From assembly GCA_017999365.1 (NCBI GenBank), contig JAGNLW010000001.1, positions 194,239 through 258,238 of the forward strand: a stretch of DNA of 64,000 bases. The letters are read 5' to 3'. A program made the translations under genes and the position numbers. Under the pieces are notes generated by a model, which saw only the letters and a list, made by a program, of their open reading frames with translations, was not told the origin of the DNA and ran no database searches. Shown here piece by piece: positions 49,415 to 56,296 of this stretch (positions within the stretch are counted from its first letter, which is position 1; every line of letters starts with the position of its first letter). This DNA is from Candidatus Aminicenantota bacterium (GTDB taxonomy: Bacteria > Acidobacteriota > Aminicenantia > Aminicenantales > Saccharicenantaceae).

Positions 49415-50524
49415 TTAATTGACTGATTCGGAAGAGGTTGCGCCATCACCTGCATGGACCGAGTTGAGTTTTGGTACAGTTTCATGGGATAGGTCCGGAG
49501 CGCCCTCCATGCCCTGCCGCATCGTCTCCATGGTCGGATGGCAGTAGAGGTCGAGGGTGATCTTCGCATCGGCATGGCCCAAGATGTTTGCGAGGCTTTT
49601 CACGTCCCCGCCCCGCGAAATCCACCATGTGGCGAATGTGTGGCGGAGGTCATGGATCCGGCATCGGCCCCCGATCTCGGCCTTCGTCTTCGCCGTCACC
49701 CATGCCGCCTCGATGGAGCCGAGCGGCTTGCCGCAGGTGTGCTCGAAAAAGTAAGTCTTGCCATCCATGGTCTTGAGCGTCTCCGCGACGGCTTGGCTCA
49801 TTGGAATCGTCCGGGCCTTTTTGCTTTTGGCGTTGGCTTTGATGACGGTCAGCAATCCCCGCTTGAAGTCCACGTCCTCACGGCGGAGCTTCAAGAGCTC
49901 CCTTTTCCGCAGGCCCGTCCCGAGCCACACGATGAGGGCGGGGCGGAGCCACCGGGGATCGGCCACGGCGACGAGCCTACGAGCCTCCTCCGCTGTCAGG
50001 ATCCGAGGCTCATAGTCATCCACCTCGGCGAGGAGCCGGCCCGTGCCGAGCGGATAGCGGGCGATCTTGCCATCGTTGACGGCCTTCCGCAAGATGCTCC
50101 GGAGGCATGCGAGCTCGAGATTGACCGTCCGGGCCGACATGTCCTCCTTCGTCCGGGCGATCCGATAGCGGACGGCATCATCCGGGACAAGGTCCTTGAG
50201 TCGCTTCGTTCCGAGGTGGCGATTGAGGTGGGCGATGGACCGCTCGTCCCTCTCCCATGACCGCTTTTTCACCTTGGCATAGAGGTTGAGAAAGTTGTCG
50301 GCGGCCTCCTTGAGCGTTACCGGCTGGCCATCCGGCTCATTGACGGGGATGCCCGCATTCGTGTCCCGCTTCCAGGCCTTGAGCTTGTCGCGGAAGGCCC
50401 TGGCTTGGGCCTCAGTCGCCCCCGCTTCCCGGTGGTATCGCTTCCCGTTGATCCGGATGAGGACCCACCAGCGCCCGTTCTTGAAAAATAGGTTCCTGGA
50501 ATCCCGCGACCTGATCCTTTTCAC
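49415..50524 (-). CDS. Tyrosine recombinase / integrase
   Basis: 369 residues. An N-terminal Arm-binding-like segment (NLFFKNGRWWVLIRINGKRYHREAG) and a SAM-like core-binding domain are followed by the catalytic domain. The first Arg is in GTGLRKRELLKLR, the Lys in the beta-hairpin TVIKANAKSKKARTIP, then HDLRHTFATWW (HxxR), ILGHADAKITLDLYCHP (H and the nucleophile Tyr). All catalytic residues are present, so it is probably active. Its stop lies 11 bases from the left core. It overlaps the upstream small ORF by four bases (ATGA). Confidence 0.92.
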   Translation of the reverse strand: MKRIRSRDSRNLFFKNGRWWVLIRINGKRYHREAGATEAQARAFRDKLKAWKRDTNAGIPVNEPDGQPVTLKEAADNFLNLYAKVKKRSWERDERSIAHLNRHLGTKRLKDLVPDDAVRYRIARTKEDMSARTVNLELACLRSILRKAVNDGKIARYPLGTGRLLAEVDDYEPRILTAEEARRLVAVADPRWLRPALIVWLGTGLRKRELLKLRREDVDFKRGLLTVIKANAKSKKARTIPMSQAVAETLKTMDGKTYFFEHTCGKPLGSIEAAWVTAKTKAEIGGRCRIHDLRHTFATWWISRGGDVKSLANILGHADAKITLDLYCHPTMETMRQGMEGAPDLSHETVPKLNSVHAGDGATSSESVN

Positions 50525-50751
50525 CGCTTCCTCCTTTCGGCTGAAGCGGCCGGACTTTGGGCGTGGGCTGAGCCTCGCGCGGCCCTCGAAGCCCTGATGG
50601 TTCGGATCCTGGCCTTACACTCCTTGCAGCCGGGGTGCTCGGCCTGATGGCGGGAGACGGCCTCGTTCCACTCGCTCGAGGCGACGAGCGGAGGAGGGGC
50701 CGGGAGCCCGCAGACCTCGACGATGTGGCCGAACCACTCCTCGCGGGTCAT
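50521..50751 (-). CDS. Small element protein with zinc-like HxxHPGCxxC motif
   Basis: 76 residues, no family recognised. VSRHQAEHPGCKECKARIR has the spacing of a compact zinc knuckle, and the C-terminus is basic and Ala/Arg-rich. It overlaps both the integrase start and the excisionase-like stop by four bases (ATGA), so it is translated with them. A DNA-binding recombination accessory role is plausible but unproven. Confidence 0.5.
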   Translation of the reverse strand: MTREEWFGHIVEVCGLPAPPPLVASSEWNEAVSRHQAEHPGCKECKARIRTIRASRAARGSAHAQSPAASAERRKR

Positions 50752-50939
50752 CGCTCGGCCCTCCGGGAGCGGCTGCCCTTGGTGAAAAGATCGAGGTTGG
50801 ACGCGAGGACTCGATAGGCCTTGCCTGCCCTGAACGATTTAATATCCCCGGCGCGGATAAGCTTCCAGGCCACGAGCTTTGAAACCCTGAGGCGGGTCGC
50901 GACTTCCTCCAGGGTTAAGACCTCTTTCTGCTGCTTCAT
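50748..50939 (-). CDS. Excisionase-like helix-turn-helix protein
   Basis: 63 residues. LTLEEVATRLRVSKLVAWKLIRAGDIKSFRAGKAYRVLASNLDLF is a winged HTH of the MerR/Xis (HTH_17) family, used as recombination directionality factor or repressor. It lies upstream of, and translationally coupled with, the zinc-like ORF and integrase, as in many integrative elements. Ribosome site AAAGGAG. Confidence 0.8.
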   Translation of the reverse strand: MKQQKEVLTLEEVATRLRVSKLVAWKLIRAGDIKSFRAGKAYRVLASNLDLFTKGSRSRRAER

Positions 50940-51066
50940 TGTTTTTCAGCTCCTTTCATATCCAGCGTCTCCTCTTTCGCGACCCAAAGGCAACAGGTCT
51001 CTTTAAGGGAGAAACCACTGAATATAAAAGGGTAAAGAAGCATCGGGACTCTGCCCCGGCAGTCCT

Positions 51067-51396
51067 TTATTCCGGGAACTTGATCATCGGGTTCGTTTTC
51101 GGATCGAAGTATTTGGCCCTTTCGCTTTCGGCAGCTGCGTTGCGGCACTTGGCCGCCTCTGACATCAGCTTTTCTTGAAGGTCCCGGTCGGCATGTGGGA
51201 TGGCCGTCCCGGCAGATTCGTCAGGGCCTTGGAGGAAGAAGCTCCCCATCCCCCGAAAGAGCTTTGTGCCGTCTTCAAAAAGGGCCTCGGGGGCTGTGGG
51301 TCCAAGGACGTCCTCGGCCGCCTTCGCCAAGGCCTCGGGGGTCGGAGGAGGGAGAGGGATCCGTCCGTCTTCGAGGACCACAGGGTCGTTGCTCAT
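51067..51396 (-). CDS. Hypothetical element protein
   Basis: 109 residues, start coupled to the upstream ORF by ATGA at 51393-51396. Pro-rich N-terminal part (GRIPLPPPTPEALAKAAEDVLG) and an Ala/Glu-rich C-terminal helix. No recognised domain. It is kept because of start overlap, codon pattern and the lack of a better frame; a 70-residue ORF overlapping its 3' end in another frame (50936-51148) is thought to be a shadow. Confidence 0.45.
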   Translation of the reverse strand: MSNDPVVLEDGRIPLPPPTPEALAKAAEDVLGPTAPEALFEDGTKLFRGMGSFFLQGPDESAGTAIPHADRDLQEKLMSEAAKCRNAAAESERAKYFDPKTNPMIKFPE

Positions 51397-51608
51397 TTGA
51401 ACTTCCCGTCTTGGATCTGCCGCTTGATGAATTCCCGCTGCTCACGGTCCCTTTCGGGCTTGGTAGCAAGGAATTTCTCCCAGGCCTCGGTCTCGCGCTG
51501 GATCCACGCCTTCTCCTCGTCGGCCGTGGCGGCCCGGAGCATCCCGCCACCTTTCAGGCCCCTCCAGTTACAGATGAGGCAGGGCCCCGGGACGCAGTCG
51601 GGAGTCAC
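51393..51608 (-). CDS. Small element protein with Cys motif
   Basis: 71 residues. It begins MTPDCVPGPCLICNWRG with three Cys, followed by a charged helix (EEKAWIQRETEAWEKFLATKPERDREQREFIKRQ). It may be a small zinc-binding phage-type protein. Translationally coupled to the following ORF. No homologue is recognised. Confidence 0.45.
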   Translation of the reverse strand: MTPDCVPGPCLICNWRGLKGGGMLRAATADEEKAWIQRETEAWEKFLATKPERDREQREFIKRQIQDGKFK

Positions 51609-51938
51609 CCAGAGCTAGCGGCGGCACTTCGGGCACCCCGCGAGGACATTGTCAGACCGGATTCGCCGCCCGTCCGGCAGGGTCCTCCATCCGGCAACGG
51701 CGGCCTGGGCTCTCCGAGCTTCGACTCAAGAAAATCGTTGGGGATATTCAGCGTAGATTATCGTCTCCGAGGGCGAGGCCTCGGTTCTGAGTGAGATCAG
51801 ATTCCCGCCTTCCAAGAGCGTCCCTGCAAGCCAGGGGAGTCGGGCCTCCGTCCCGGCTTTCCTGCCGCCTTTCCTGGTTTTGCGTACCTTGACATCTCAC
51901 CTATACGATAGTTACCATGAGTGCCTGAGGAGGGAACC
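51609..51938. other. Gap with a Cys-motif gene remnant and a possible promoter
   Basis: On the minus strand, 51616-51700 encodes WRTLPDGRRIRSDNVLAGC followed by PKCRR and a stop: a CxxC tail reminiscent of Com-type zinc proteins, but with no start codon before an upstream stop, so it is probably a remnant. On the plus strand, TTGACA (51890-51895) with TACCAT 18 bases on (51914-51919) could drive the gene at 51939. Nothing else is visible. Confidence 0.4.
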
Positions 51939-52208
51939 ATGAAACTATCAAAGTCGACGACCATATTGGCCAACGTTGTTCTGATCTTGGCTATTGCCAT
52001 CCTTATGAAATTCCTGGTGGCCATACCGAAGAATGTTGAGGCTGCTGCACCAGGCGCTTATGCTGTGGTGGAAATGATGCCCTTGGCTGGAGTAACTCCG
52101 GATGTATTTGAACAGAAACTTGACGAAATGGCCCGACAGGGATGGAGACTTGTGACGACATGTCTTCTCCCCCATAGAGGATCTGCATATCTTATTTATT
52201 CTCGATAG
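51939..52208 (+). CDS. Small membrane-anchored protein with DUF4177-like domain
   Basis: 89 residues. One N-terminal transmembrane segment (about 9-28), then AYAVVEMMPLAGVTPDVFEQKLDEMARQGWRLVTT, a pattern like DUF4177 (WELV-type strand after a helix). ATG 51939 is preceded by GAGGAGGGA. First of the AT-richer cargo genes. Function unknown. Confidence 0.6.
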   Translation: MKLSKSTTILANVVLILAIAILMKFLVAIPKNVEAAAPGAYAVVEMMPLAGVTPDVFEQKLDEMARQGWRLVTTCLLPHRGSAYLIYSR

Positions 52209-52240
52209 GAACAACTCAGAAAACTGACAGGAAGAAGCGA

Positions 52241-52438
52241 ATGAATGAGGATGTAATTGAAATATCACGATGCGAAACTTGCCCACTCTTTCGACTCTAT
52301 GAATATCCTTTAATGGAGTGCATGTACTATAAGGGCAAGTCCGGCTGCTCGTTTTCTATGGATCACTCGCCCTCAAAGAAACCTGGGTTCTGCAAAGTCA
52401 TCAGGCTCAAAGCTGTCCTCGCAGAGCCTCGAGGTTAA
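52241..52438 (+). CDS. Small Cys-rich protein
   Basis: 65 residues: CETCPLFRLYEYPLMECMYYKGKSGC and a later FC. Five Cys spaced like a metal- or Fe-S-binding knuckle. AGGAAGAAG precedes the ATG. No homologue is recognised. A hairpin AATGCG-TGAAAG-CGCATT at 52537-52554 downstream may end its transcript. Confidence 0.5.
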   Translation: MNEDVIEISRCETCPLFRLYEYPLMECMYYKGKSGCSFSMDHSPSKKPGFCKVIRLKAVLAEPRG

Positions 52439-52588
52439 GTCCATTCACATCCGATCTGCCCTTTCGGCAAAACGCGAGGTGTTTTCGGTGCTTGCCGTAT
52501 GGGGAGGGGACGGACCGGGCCGAGAATGCCCGGAAAAATGCGTGAAAGCGCATTATTGAGGGGAGATCGGCCGAGGATCTGACCTCCG

Positions 52589-53305
52589 CTACTCTTTTGC
52601 CCCTTTTGCTGAATTACAGCTCCTACAAAATACTCGAAGATTTTCTCTATTAAGATCCAAATGATGATATTTGCTTCTGGGGAGCTTATGATCAACAGTA
52701 AGGTCGACATCATCCTTAATATTCTTACCGCACCTTGCACATACTCGCCCTTCCTCCTTAATCACCTGTCTGCGGAGGGCTTTCCATTCTGAGCTCAGAT
52801 AGAATCGCTTGGCTTCATCAAGCTCCGCCTTCCTTATCTCCGCCAACTCGACTATCCTCCTGGCGATCTTGTCAGCTCGGTCTTTCCGTGGCTTCGCCAA
52901 GCGTCGATCGACCAATCTCATCCAGATTATTTGTGACCAGCAAGCCACGCTGAACCAAATATAGAAGATGGGATCATTCGATATGGCTTTGGCGATGAAG
53001 TAAACCGCCGGAAAAATAACCAAAATGGACAATACCCCAATAGCTTCTCCGATTTTCTCCGATCTGCCAGGAAGGATCTCCCTACGGGCTTTTTTAATAA
53101 TCCTTTTTTCAACGGCTTTTGTCACAATCAGATTGTCGGCGAGCTCTATAGGTAATTCAGGATTGCAGAGTTTTTCCTCAGCGACCTTCTTCGCCGCGCA
53201 TCGTCTACAAAAGTTGCTTACTGGGACATATTTTACTTGCTTAAGCTTTCCGCATTTTTCGCACCTGAATCGTCTTTCCCCGGCAAGCTCACGATAACGA
53301 TACAT
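52589..53305 (-). CDS. HNH endonuclease with zinc ribbon and membrane segments
   Basis: 238 residues. N-terminal zinc ribbon (FRCEKCGK, CRRCAAKK), a charged linker, then two hydrophobic helices (about 88-108 and 113-128), then a C-terminal HNH nuclease: VCARCGKNI, LTVDHKLPRSKYHHLDLNRENLRVFCRSCNSAKG, with the metal His-Asn-His pattern and two CxxC pairs. A membrane-anchored HNH nuclease is unusual and fits a defence effector that cuts DNA at entry, or kills the cell, when triggered. It is transcribed divergently from the TIR gene, 131 bases away. Confidence 0.75.
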   Translation of the reverse strand: MYRYRELAGERRFRCEKCGKLKQVKYVPVSNFCRRCAAKKVAEEKLCNPELPIELADNLIVTKAVEKRIIKKARREILPGRSEKIGEAIGVLSILVIFPAVYFIAKAISNDPIFYIWFSVACWSQIIWMRLVDRRLAKPRKDRADKIARRIVELAEIRKAELDEAKRFYLSSEWKALRRQVIKEEGRVCARCGKNIKDDVDLTVDHKLPRSKYHHLDLNRENLRVFCRSCNSAKGAKE

Positions 53306-53436
53306 GGGGTGCCCTTGAGAGGCATTATACCCCAGGCCTGTTCCTCTCTATATGACGGATCAAACGGCAAGGCGGCCTCCCCGCAGGCCCCTTTTCTTTC
53401 TCACAATTCTGGTATATCCTCAAAAGCGAAATACGC

Positions 53437-54228
53437 ATGCCCGTCTTCGACATTGCCATTTCGTTTTCAGGCGAGGACCGCGCTGTCGCGAAGAGGATTG
53501 CCTCGTCGCTGGTAAGGAATGGCCTGAATGTTTTTTACGACGAGTACGAGCGGGCAAATCTTTGGGGCAAAGATCTATACGTTCACCTCACGAAGATATA
53601 TAGGGACGACGCCAAATACTGCCTTATGCTTATTTCAGAGCACTATGCAAAAAAACAGTGGACGAACCATGAGAGAAGAGCTGCCCAAGCACGCGCGTTC
53701 TCAGAGAATTGCGAATATATCCTTCCACTGCGGCTCGACGATACTCCATTGGACGGCGTTCTCGATACCATCGGCTACTTGGATTTACGGAAAACAACAA
53801 TAGAGGAGATCGTTGAAACGGTTGTGGAAAAGATCTTTGTGTACAACAAGGAGAACGGAATCACATATGAGCTTGTAAAAGTCGAGGACGTCTTGGCAAA
53901 GCAGAGAATAGGGCCAAAGGGTGGGCGACCCATAAAAGACGCCGATATGACGACAACCTGCCCTGCCTGCGGGACAGCTCAACGGCTCTCCGATGCAACC
54001 CTCTCGCTGGATCGCGCCGAGACTGTCTACACTTGCCGGAATGGATGCCAGGCAATTGTAATCATCGGGCGCCCAGGAGTGGTGGCTTGGCCGGGAAGGG
54101 GCTATAGGCTCGGGGATCATGTCGTGAGGAATATTCAAGATATTCTTGTGAAGACCGAAGACATGGCTGCTATTTTGGTCCTCAGTGCTCAGAAAGCAGC
54201 TCTCATGAAATCACGGCCCCAGAGTTAA
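53437..54228 (+). CDS. TIR-domain protein with C-terminal zinc-ribbon-like region
   Basis: 263 residues. Residues 4-130 are a TIR domain: FDIAISFSGEDRAVAKRI, VFYDEYERANLWGKDL, LMLISEHYAKKQWTNHERRAA with the putative NADase Glu79, then ILPLRLDD and LDTIGYLDLR. The C-terminal part has CPACG and TCRNGC (two CxxC-like pairs) that could bind zinc, then a beta-rich tail. Bacterial TIR proteins usually cleave NAD+ or make signalling nucleotides in anti-phage defence. An extended -10 (TG-G-TATATC at 53410-53418) precedes it. The trigger partner is not obvious. Confidence 0.85.
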   Translation: MPVFDIAISFSGEDRAVAKRIASSLVRNGLNVFYDEYERANLWGKDLYVHLTKIYRDDAKYCLMLISEHYAKKQWTNHERRAAQARAFSENCEYILPLRLDDTPLDGVLDTIGYLDLRKTTIEEIVETVVEKIFVYNKENGITYELVKVEDVLAKQRIGPKGGRPIKDADMTTTCPACGTAQRLSDATLSLDRAETVYTCRNGCQAIVIIGRPGVVAWPGRGYRLGDHVVRNIQDILVKTEDMAAILVLSAQKAALMKSRPQS

Positions 54229-54323
54229 TGAAGCTTTCAAGCGCCCGGGAAACCGGCCTCCTCGCTGGCCTCTTCACCGCCGCCGTCGAATTCGCCGAGG
54301 ACTCCATCTTCATCCGCAGTTAA
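54228..54323 (+). CDS. 31-codon ORF coupled to the TIR gene
   Basis: Its ATG overlaps the TIR stop (TAATG). It reads MKLSSARETGLLAGLFTAAV then EFAEDSIFIRS. Much more GC-rich than its surroundings, so it could be a relic of another gene. The overlap favours translation but no function can be named. Confidence 0.3.
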   Translation: MKLSSARETGLLAGLFTAAVEFAEDSIFIRS

Positions 54324-54360
54324 ACATCGAATTATCCATTATCAGACAAGGAGGGATCTG

Positions 54361-54699
54361 ATGGCAGACGAAAGGACCATTCTTTACACGGCCCAACAGG
54401 ACCTTCTCGTTCCTGCTTTCGAGATGATTTCAGAGCTTCTTAAAGGGCGAAGGATTGAAGCGAAAGTGACGACAACGGACGATTCAAGGACGATTTCTTT
54501 CCTCGACAAGAACGGCAGAGAATGCGAATACGAGTGCCACTTGACATCTCTTGAAAGCCCAAGGGTTTATCGTAATTTCAAGCTGATCGAAGGTGACCAC
54601 GGCCTGCGCGGACACGATTTCTCCGGTCAGTTCGTCGACAAGGTTACCCCAAGAATCGTGATAGCCGATTTCTCAGCGATCTTCAAGTTCCATATCTGA
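54361..54699 (+). CDS. Unknown 112-residue protein downstream of the TIR gene
   Basis: Strong AAGGAGG ribosome site. Mixed alpha/beta soluble protein: TILYTAQQDLLVPAFEMISELLKGRRIEAKVTTTDDSRTISFLDKNGRECEYECHL. No family recognised. AT-rich like the cargo. It could be an immunity, sensor or silent passenger gene of the same defence locus. Confidence 0.55.
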   Translation: MADERTILYTAQQDLLVPAFEMISELLKGRRIEAKVTTTDDSRTISFLDKNGRECEYECHLTSLESPRVYRNFKLIEGDHGLRGHDFSGQFVDKVTPRIVIADFSAIFKFHI

Positions 54700-54748
54700 C
54701 CCCAGAGCTGGATAGAGGCTGATAGTACGAACCGATTTCTGAAGTTAC

Positions 54749-55180
54749 CTACAGGACGCTTGTTACAAGGAATCCTACGATACATATCACCCCGGCAGTG
54801 AAAGAGAATAGGACTATCTTCGAAGTATGCTTTATTCTCTTTTGCAGCCCAGCAATTTGATCCCTGCTGTTTCTATCCTTGTCCTTGTCTATCGACACCG
54901 CGGCTGCCTGCAACGCCCAAGCATTGGTTACGATATCCCCAATATCAGTCATAATGAAGACCGATACACATAAAGATATCAGGAAAAAGAAAACTGCAAG
55001 AATTATTGATATTCGCTGGACATGAACCGTGATTTCTCTTCCCAAGAACGCTGCCATAAAAAGAATAGCTCCCAGACATAGAGTCGTGAGGTGTTTATAG
55101 AAATCGTAGCGTAACCTATTTGCCTCCTTGAACTTTTCGAGCTGATCTTTGTACTCTATCAGTTCTTGCATCGCGTCCAT
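54749..55180 (-). CDS. Three-helix membrane protein with cytoplasmic coiled coil
   Basis: 143 residues. An N-terminal charged helix (about 1-28), two transmembrane helices (about 31-50 and 57-76), a linker with KDKDRNSRDQIAGLQKRIK, and a third helix at 122-142. This SLATT-like layout is common among membrane-disrupting effectors in bacterial defence systems, but no motif proves it. It converges on the unknown 112-residue gene. AGAAGG precedes ATG 55180. Confidence 0.6.
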   Translation of the reverse strand: MDAMQELIEYKDQLEKFKEANRLRYDFYKHLTTLCLGAILFMAAFLGREITVHVQRISIILAVFFFLISLCVSVFIMTDIGDIVTNAWALQAAAVSIDKDKDRNSRDQIAGLQKRIKHTSKIVLFSFTAGVICIVGFLVTSVL

Positions 55181-55431
55181 GCTGACCTTCTCACAGGAGA
55201 TTGCACCTTATTAAGGGCTTTGATCTCTTGGCAAACATATAGCACGGGGTGACACAGGCATTCAAGGATTCGAAGAAGACCAGACCGTCAAGACCGCGAG
55301 TCGACTTTTGGGCCACTTTTAAGTGAAAAGAACGCCAAAAACAGCATAAAACAGCACTACCCTGGAAACGGATCCAATTGGACCGAATTCCGGGTAGTTC
55401 TTGTAACTTACTGAAATCCCAGGTGTTCTAC

Positions 55432-55520
55432 TGGTGCCGGTGGAGGGAATCGAACCCACACCCTGGTTGCCCAAGACGGGATTTTGAGTCCCGCGCGTCT
55501 GCCAGTTCCGCCACACCGGC
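55432..55520 (-). tRNA. tRNA-Leu (anticodon CAA)
   Basis: Minus-strand tRNA starting GCCGGTG at 55520 and ending CACCGGC-A-CCA at 55432. D arm with GGCGGAACTGGCAGACGC, anticodon stem-loop CGGGA-CTCAAAA-TCCCG, long class II variable arm TCTTGGGCAACCAGG, T arm GTGGGTTCGATTCCCTC. The 3' part was brought by the integrative element. One T-T mismatch is present in the T stem, as in the displaced half. Confidence 0.92.
55476..55494. other. Right attachment core of the integrative element
   Basis: ACGGGATTTTGAGTCCCGC within the tRNA-Leu anticodon arm; exact match to the left core. Confidence 0.85.
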
Positions 55521-55570
55521 GCGGCGGGTCAACTATAGGGGAAAAAAGGGGTATTTACAAGGATTGGGAT

Positions 55571-55599
55571 GGGGACACGTACCGCAGGTACATGTCCCC
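55571..55599. repeat. REP-like palindrome, family A (copy 1)
   Basis: GGGGACACGTACC-GCA-GGTACATGTCCCC, 13-bp arms with one mismatch. It lies just before the extended -10 (TG-C-TATAGT) and start of the TrmH-like gene. Confidence 0.85.
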
Positions 55600-55620
55600 G
55601 AATTGTGCTATAGTCCCCGC

Positions 55621-56235
55621 ATGCCCACACCCGAACGCATCGCCAGGGTCGAGCGGGTCCTCGCCCACCGCCAATCCGACCTGCGGGTCGTGCTCGAGGG
55701 GGTGACCCTGGCCCACAACGCCAGCGCCGTCATGCGCACCTGCGACGCGGCCGGGGTCCTCCACCTCGACCTCATCCGGCCGAACGCCGAGGCCCTGCGG
55801 CCGAACAAGGCCATTTCGACCCGGGCCGACAAGTGGCTGGAGATCGCCGTCCATGCGGACCCGGCCTCCTGCCTGAAGCCTCTCAAGGCGGCCGGCTTCG
55901 AGATCCTGGCCACCCACCTCCGCCCGGACGCCGTGCCCTACACCGAGATCGATTTCGCCCGGCCTGTCGCTATCGTCTTCGGCAGCGAGGCCGACGGCAT
56001 CACGGAAGAGTGTCTGGCCCTGGCCGACCGGGCCGTCCGCATCCCCATGTTCGGCATGGTCCAGAGCCTCAATCTGTCGGTGTCGGTCGCGGTCATGCTG
56101 TACGAGGCCCTGCGGCAGAGGGAGGCCAAGGGATACCGGGACCGGGCCAAGCTGCCGGCCGGCGAGATCGAGCGGCTCAGGAAGAGCTGGCTGAACGCCG
56201 CCGAACCCGAAAAAAAAACGGGGACACATAAATAG
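55621..56235 (+). CDS. trmH: TrmH-family tRNA (guanosine-2'-O-)-methyltransferase
   Basis: 204 residues, SPOUT fold. VLEGVTLAHNASAVMRTCDAAGV is motif 1, AIVFGSEADGITEE motif 2 and IPMFGMVQSLNLSVSVAVMLYEAL motif 3, forming the trefoil knot that binds SAM. Homologous enzymes methylate G18 of tRNA. The ATG is directly downstream of an extended -10 (TG-C-TATAGT), so the message is probably leaderless. Its last residues (KTGTHK) and stop come from a partial REP element, and whole REP copies flank both ends, so the C-terminus has been rebuilt by the repeat. Confidence 0.9.
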   Translation: MPTPERIARVERVLAHRQSDLRVVLEGVTLAHNASAVMRTCDAAGVLHLDLIRPNAEALRPNKAISTRADKWLEIAVHADPASCLKPLKAAGFEILATHLRPDAVPYTEIDFARPVAIVFGSEADGITEECLALADRAVRIPMFGMVQSLNLSVSVAVMLYEALRQREAKGYRDRAKLPAGEIERLRKSWLNAAEPEKKTGTHK

Positions 56236-56240
56236 AAAAC

Positions 56241-56269
56241 GGGGACACGTACCAAGGGTACATGTCCCC
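56241..56269. repeat. REP-like palindrome, family A (copy 2)
   Basis: GGGGACACGTACC-AAG-GGTACATGTCCCC. A partial copy (CGGGGACACA, 56219-56228) precedes it and forms the end of trmH. Confidence 0.85.
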
Positions 56270-56296
56270 CAGAAGACAAAGACCGGAGCAGGTCTC

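Larger units (their letters stand above)
49385..55494. mobile_element. 6.1-kb integrative element in tRNA-Leu(CAA)
   Basis: It is bounded by identical 19-bp cores, with the complete tRNA at the right and its displaced 3' half at the left. It carries a tyrosine integrase next to the left core, an excisionase-like protein and several small phage-like ORFs. Cargo follows: a Cys-rich small protein, a membrane HNH nuclease, a TIR protein and a membrane protein. From about 51.9 kb to the right core the DNA is clearly more AT-rich than the backbone, a sign of transfer. No capsid, conjugation or replication genes are visible, so it may be a satellite that needs a helper, or a decayed island. Confidence 0.85.

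Noticed and set aside
50936..51148. 70-codon ORF on the minus strand
   Set aside because: It overlaps the 3' part of the ORF at 51067-51396 in another frame, with no ribosome site and no domain; the coupled ORF is preferred.
51195..51794. 199-codon plus-strand ORF
   Set aside because: Antisense to two coupled small ORFs of the element; Pro/Arg/Gly-rich shadow.
53352..53603. 83-codon plus-strand ORF over the TIR start
   Set aside because: Out of frame with the TIR domain and lacking any motif.
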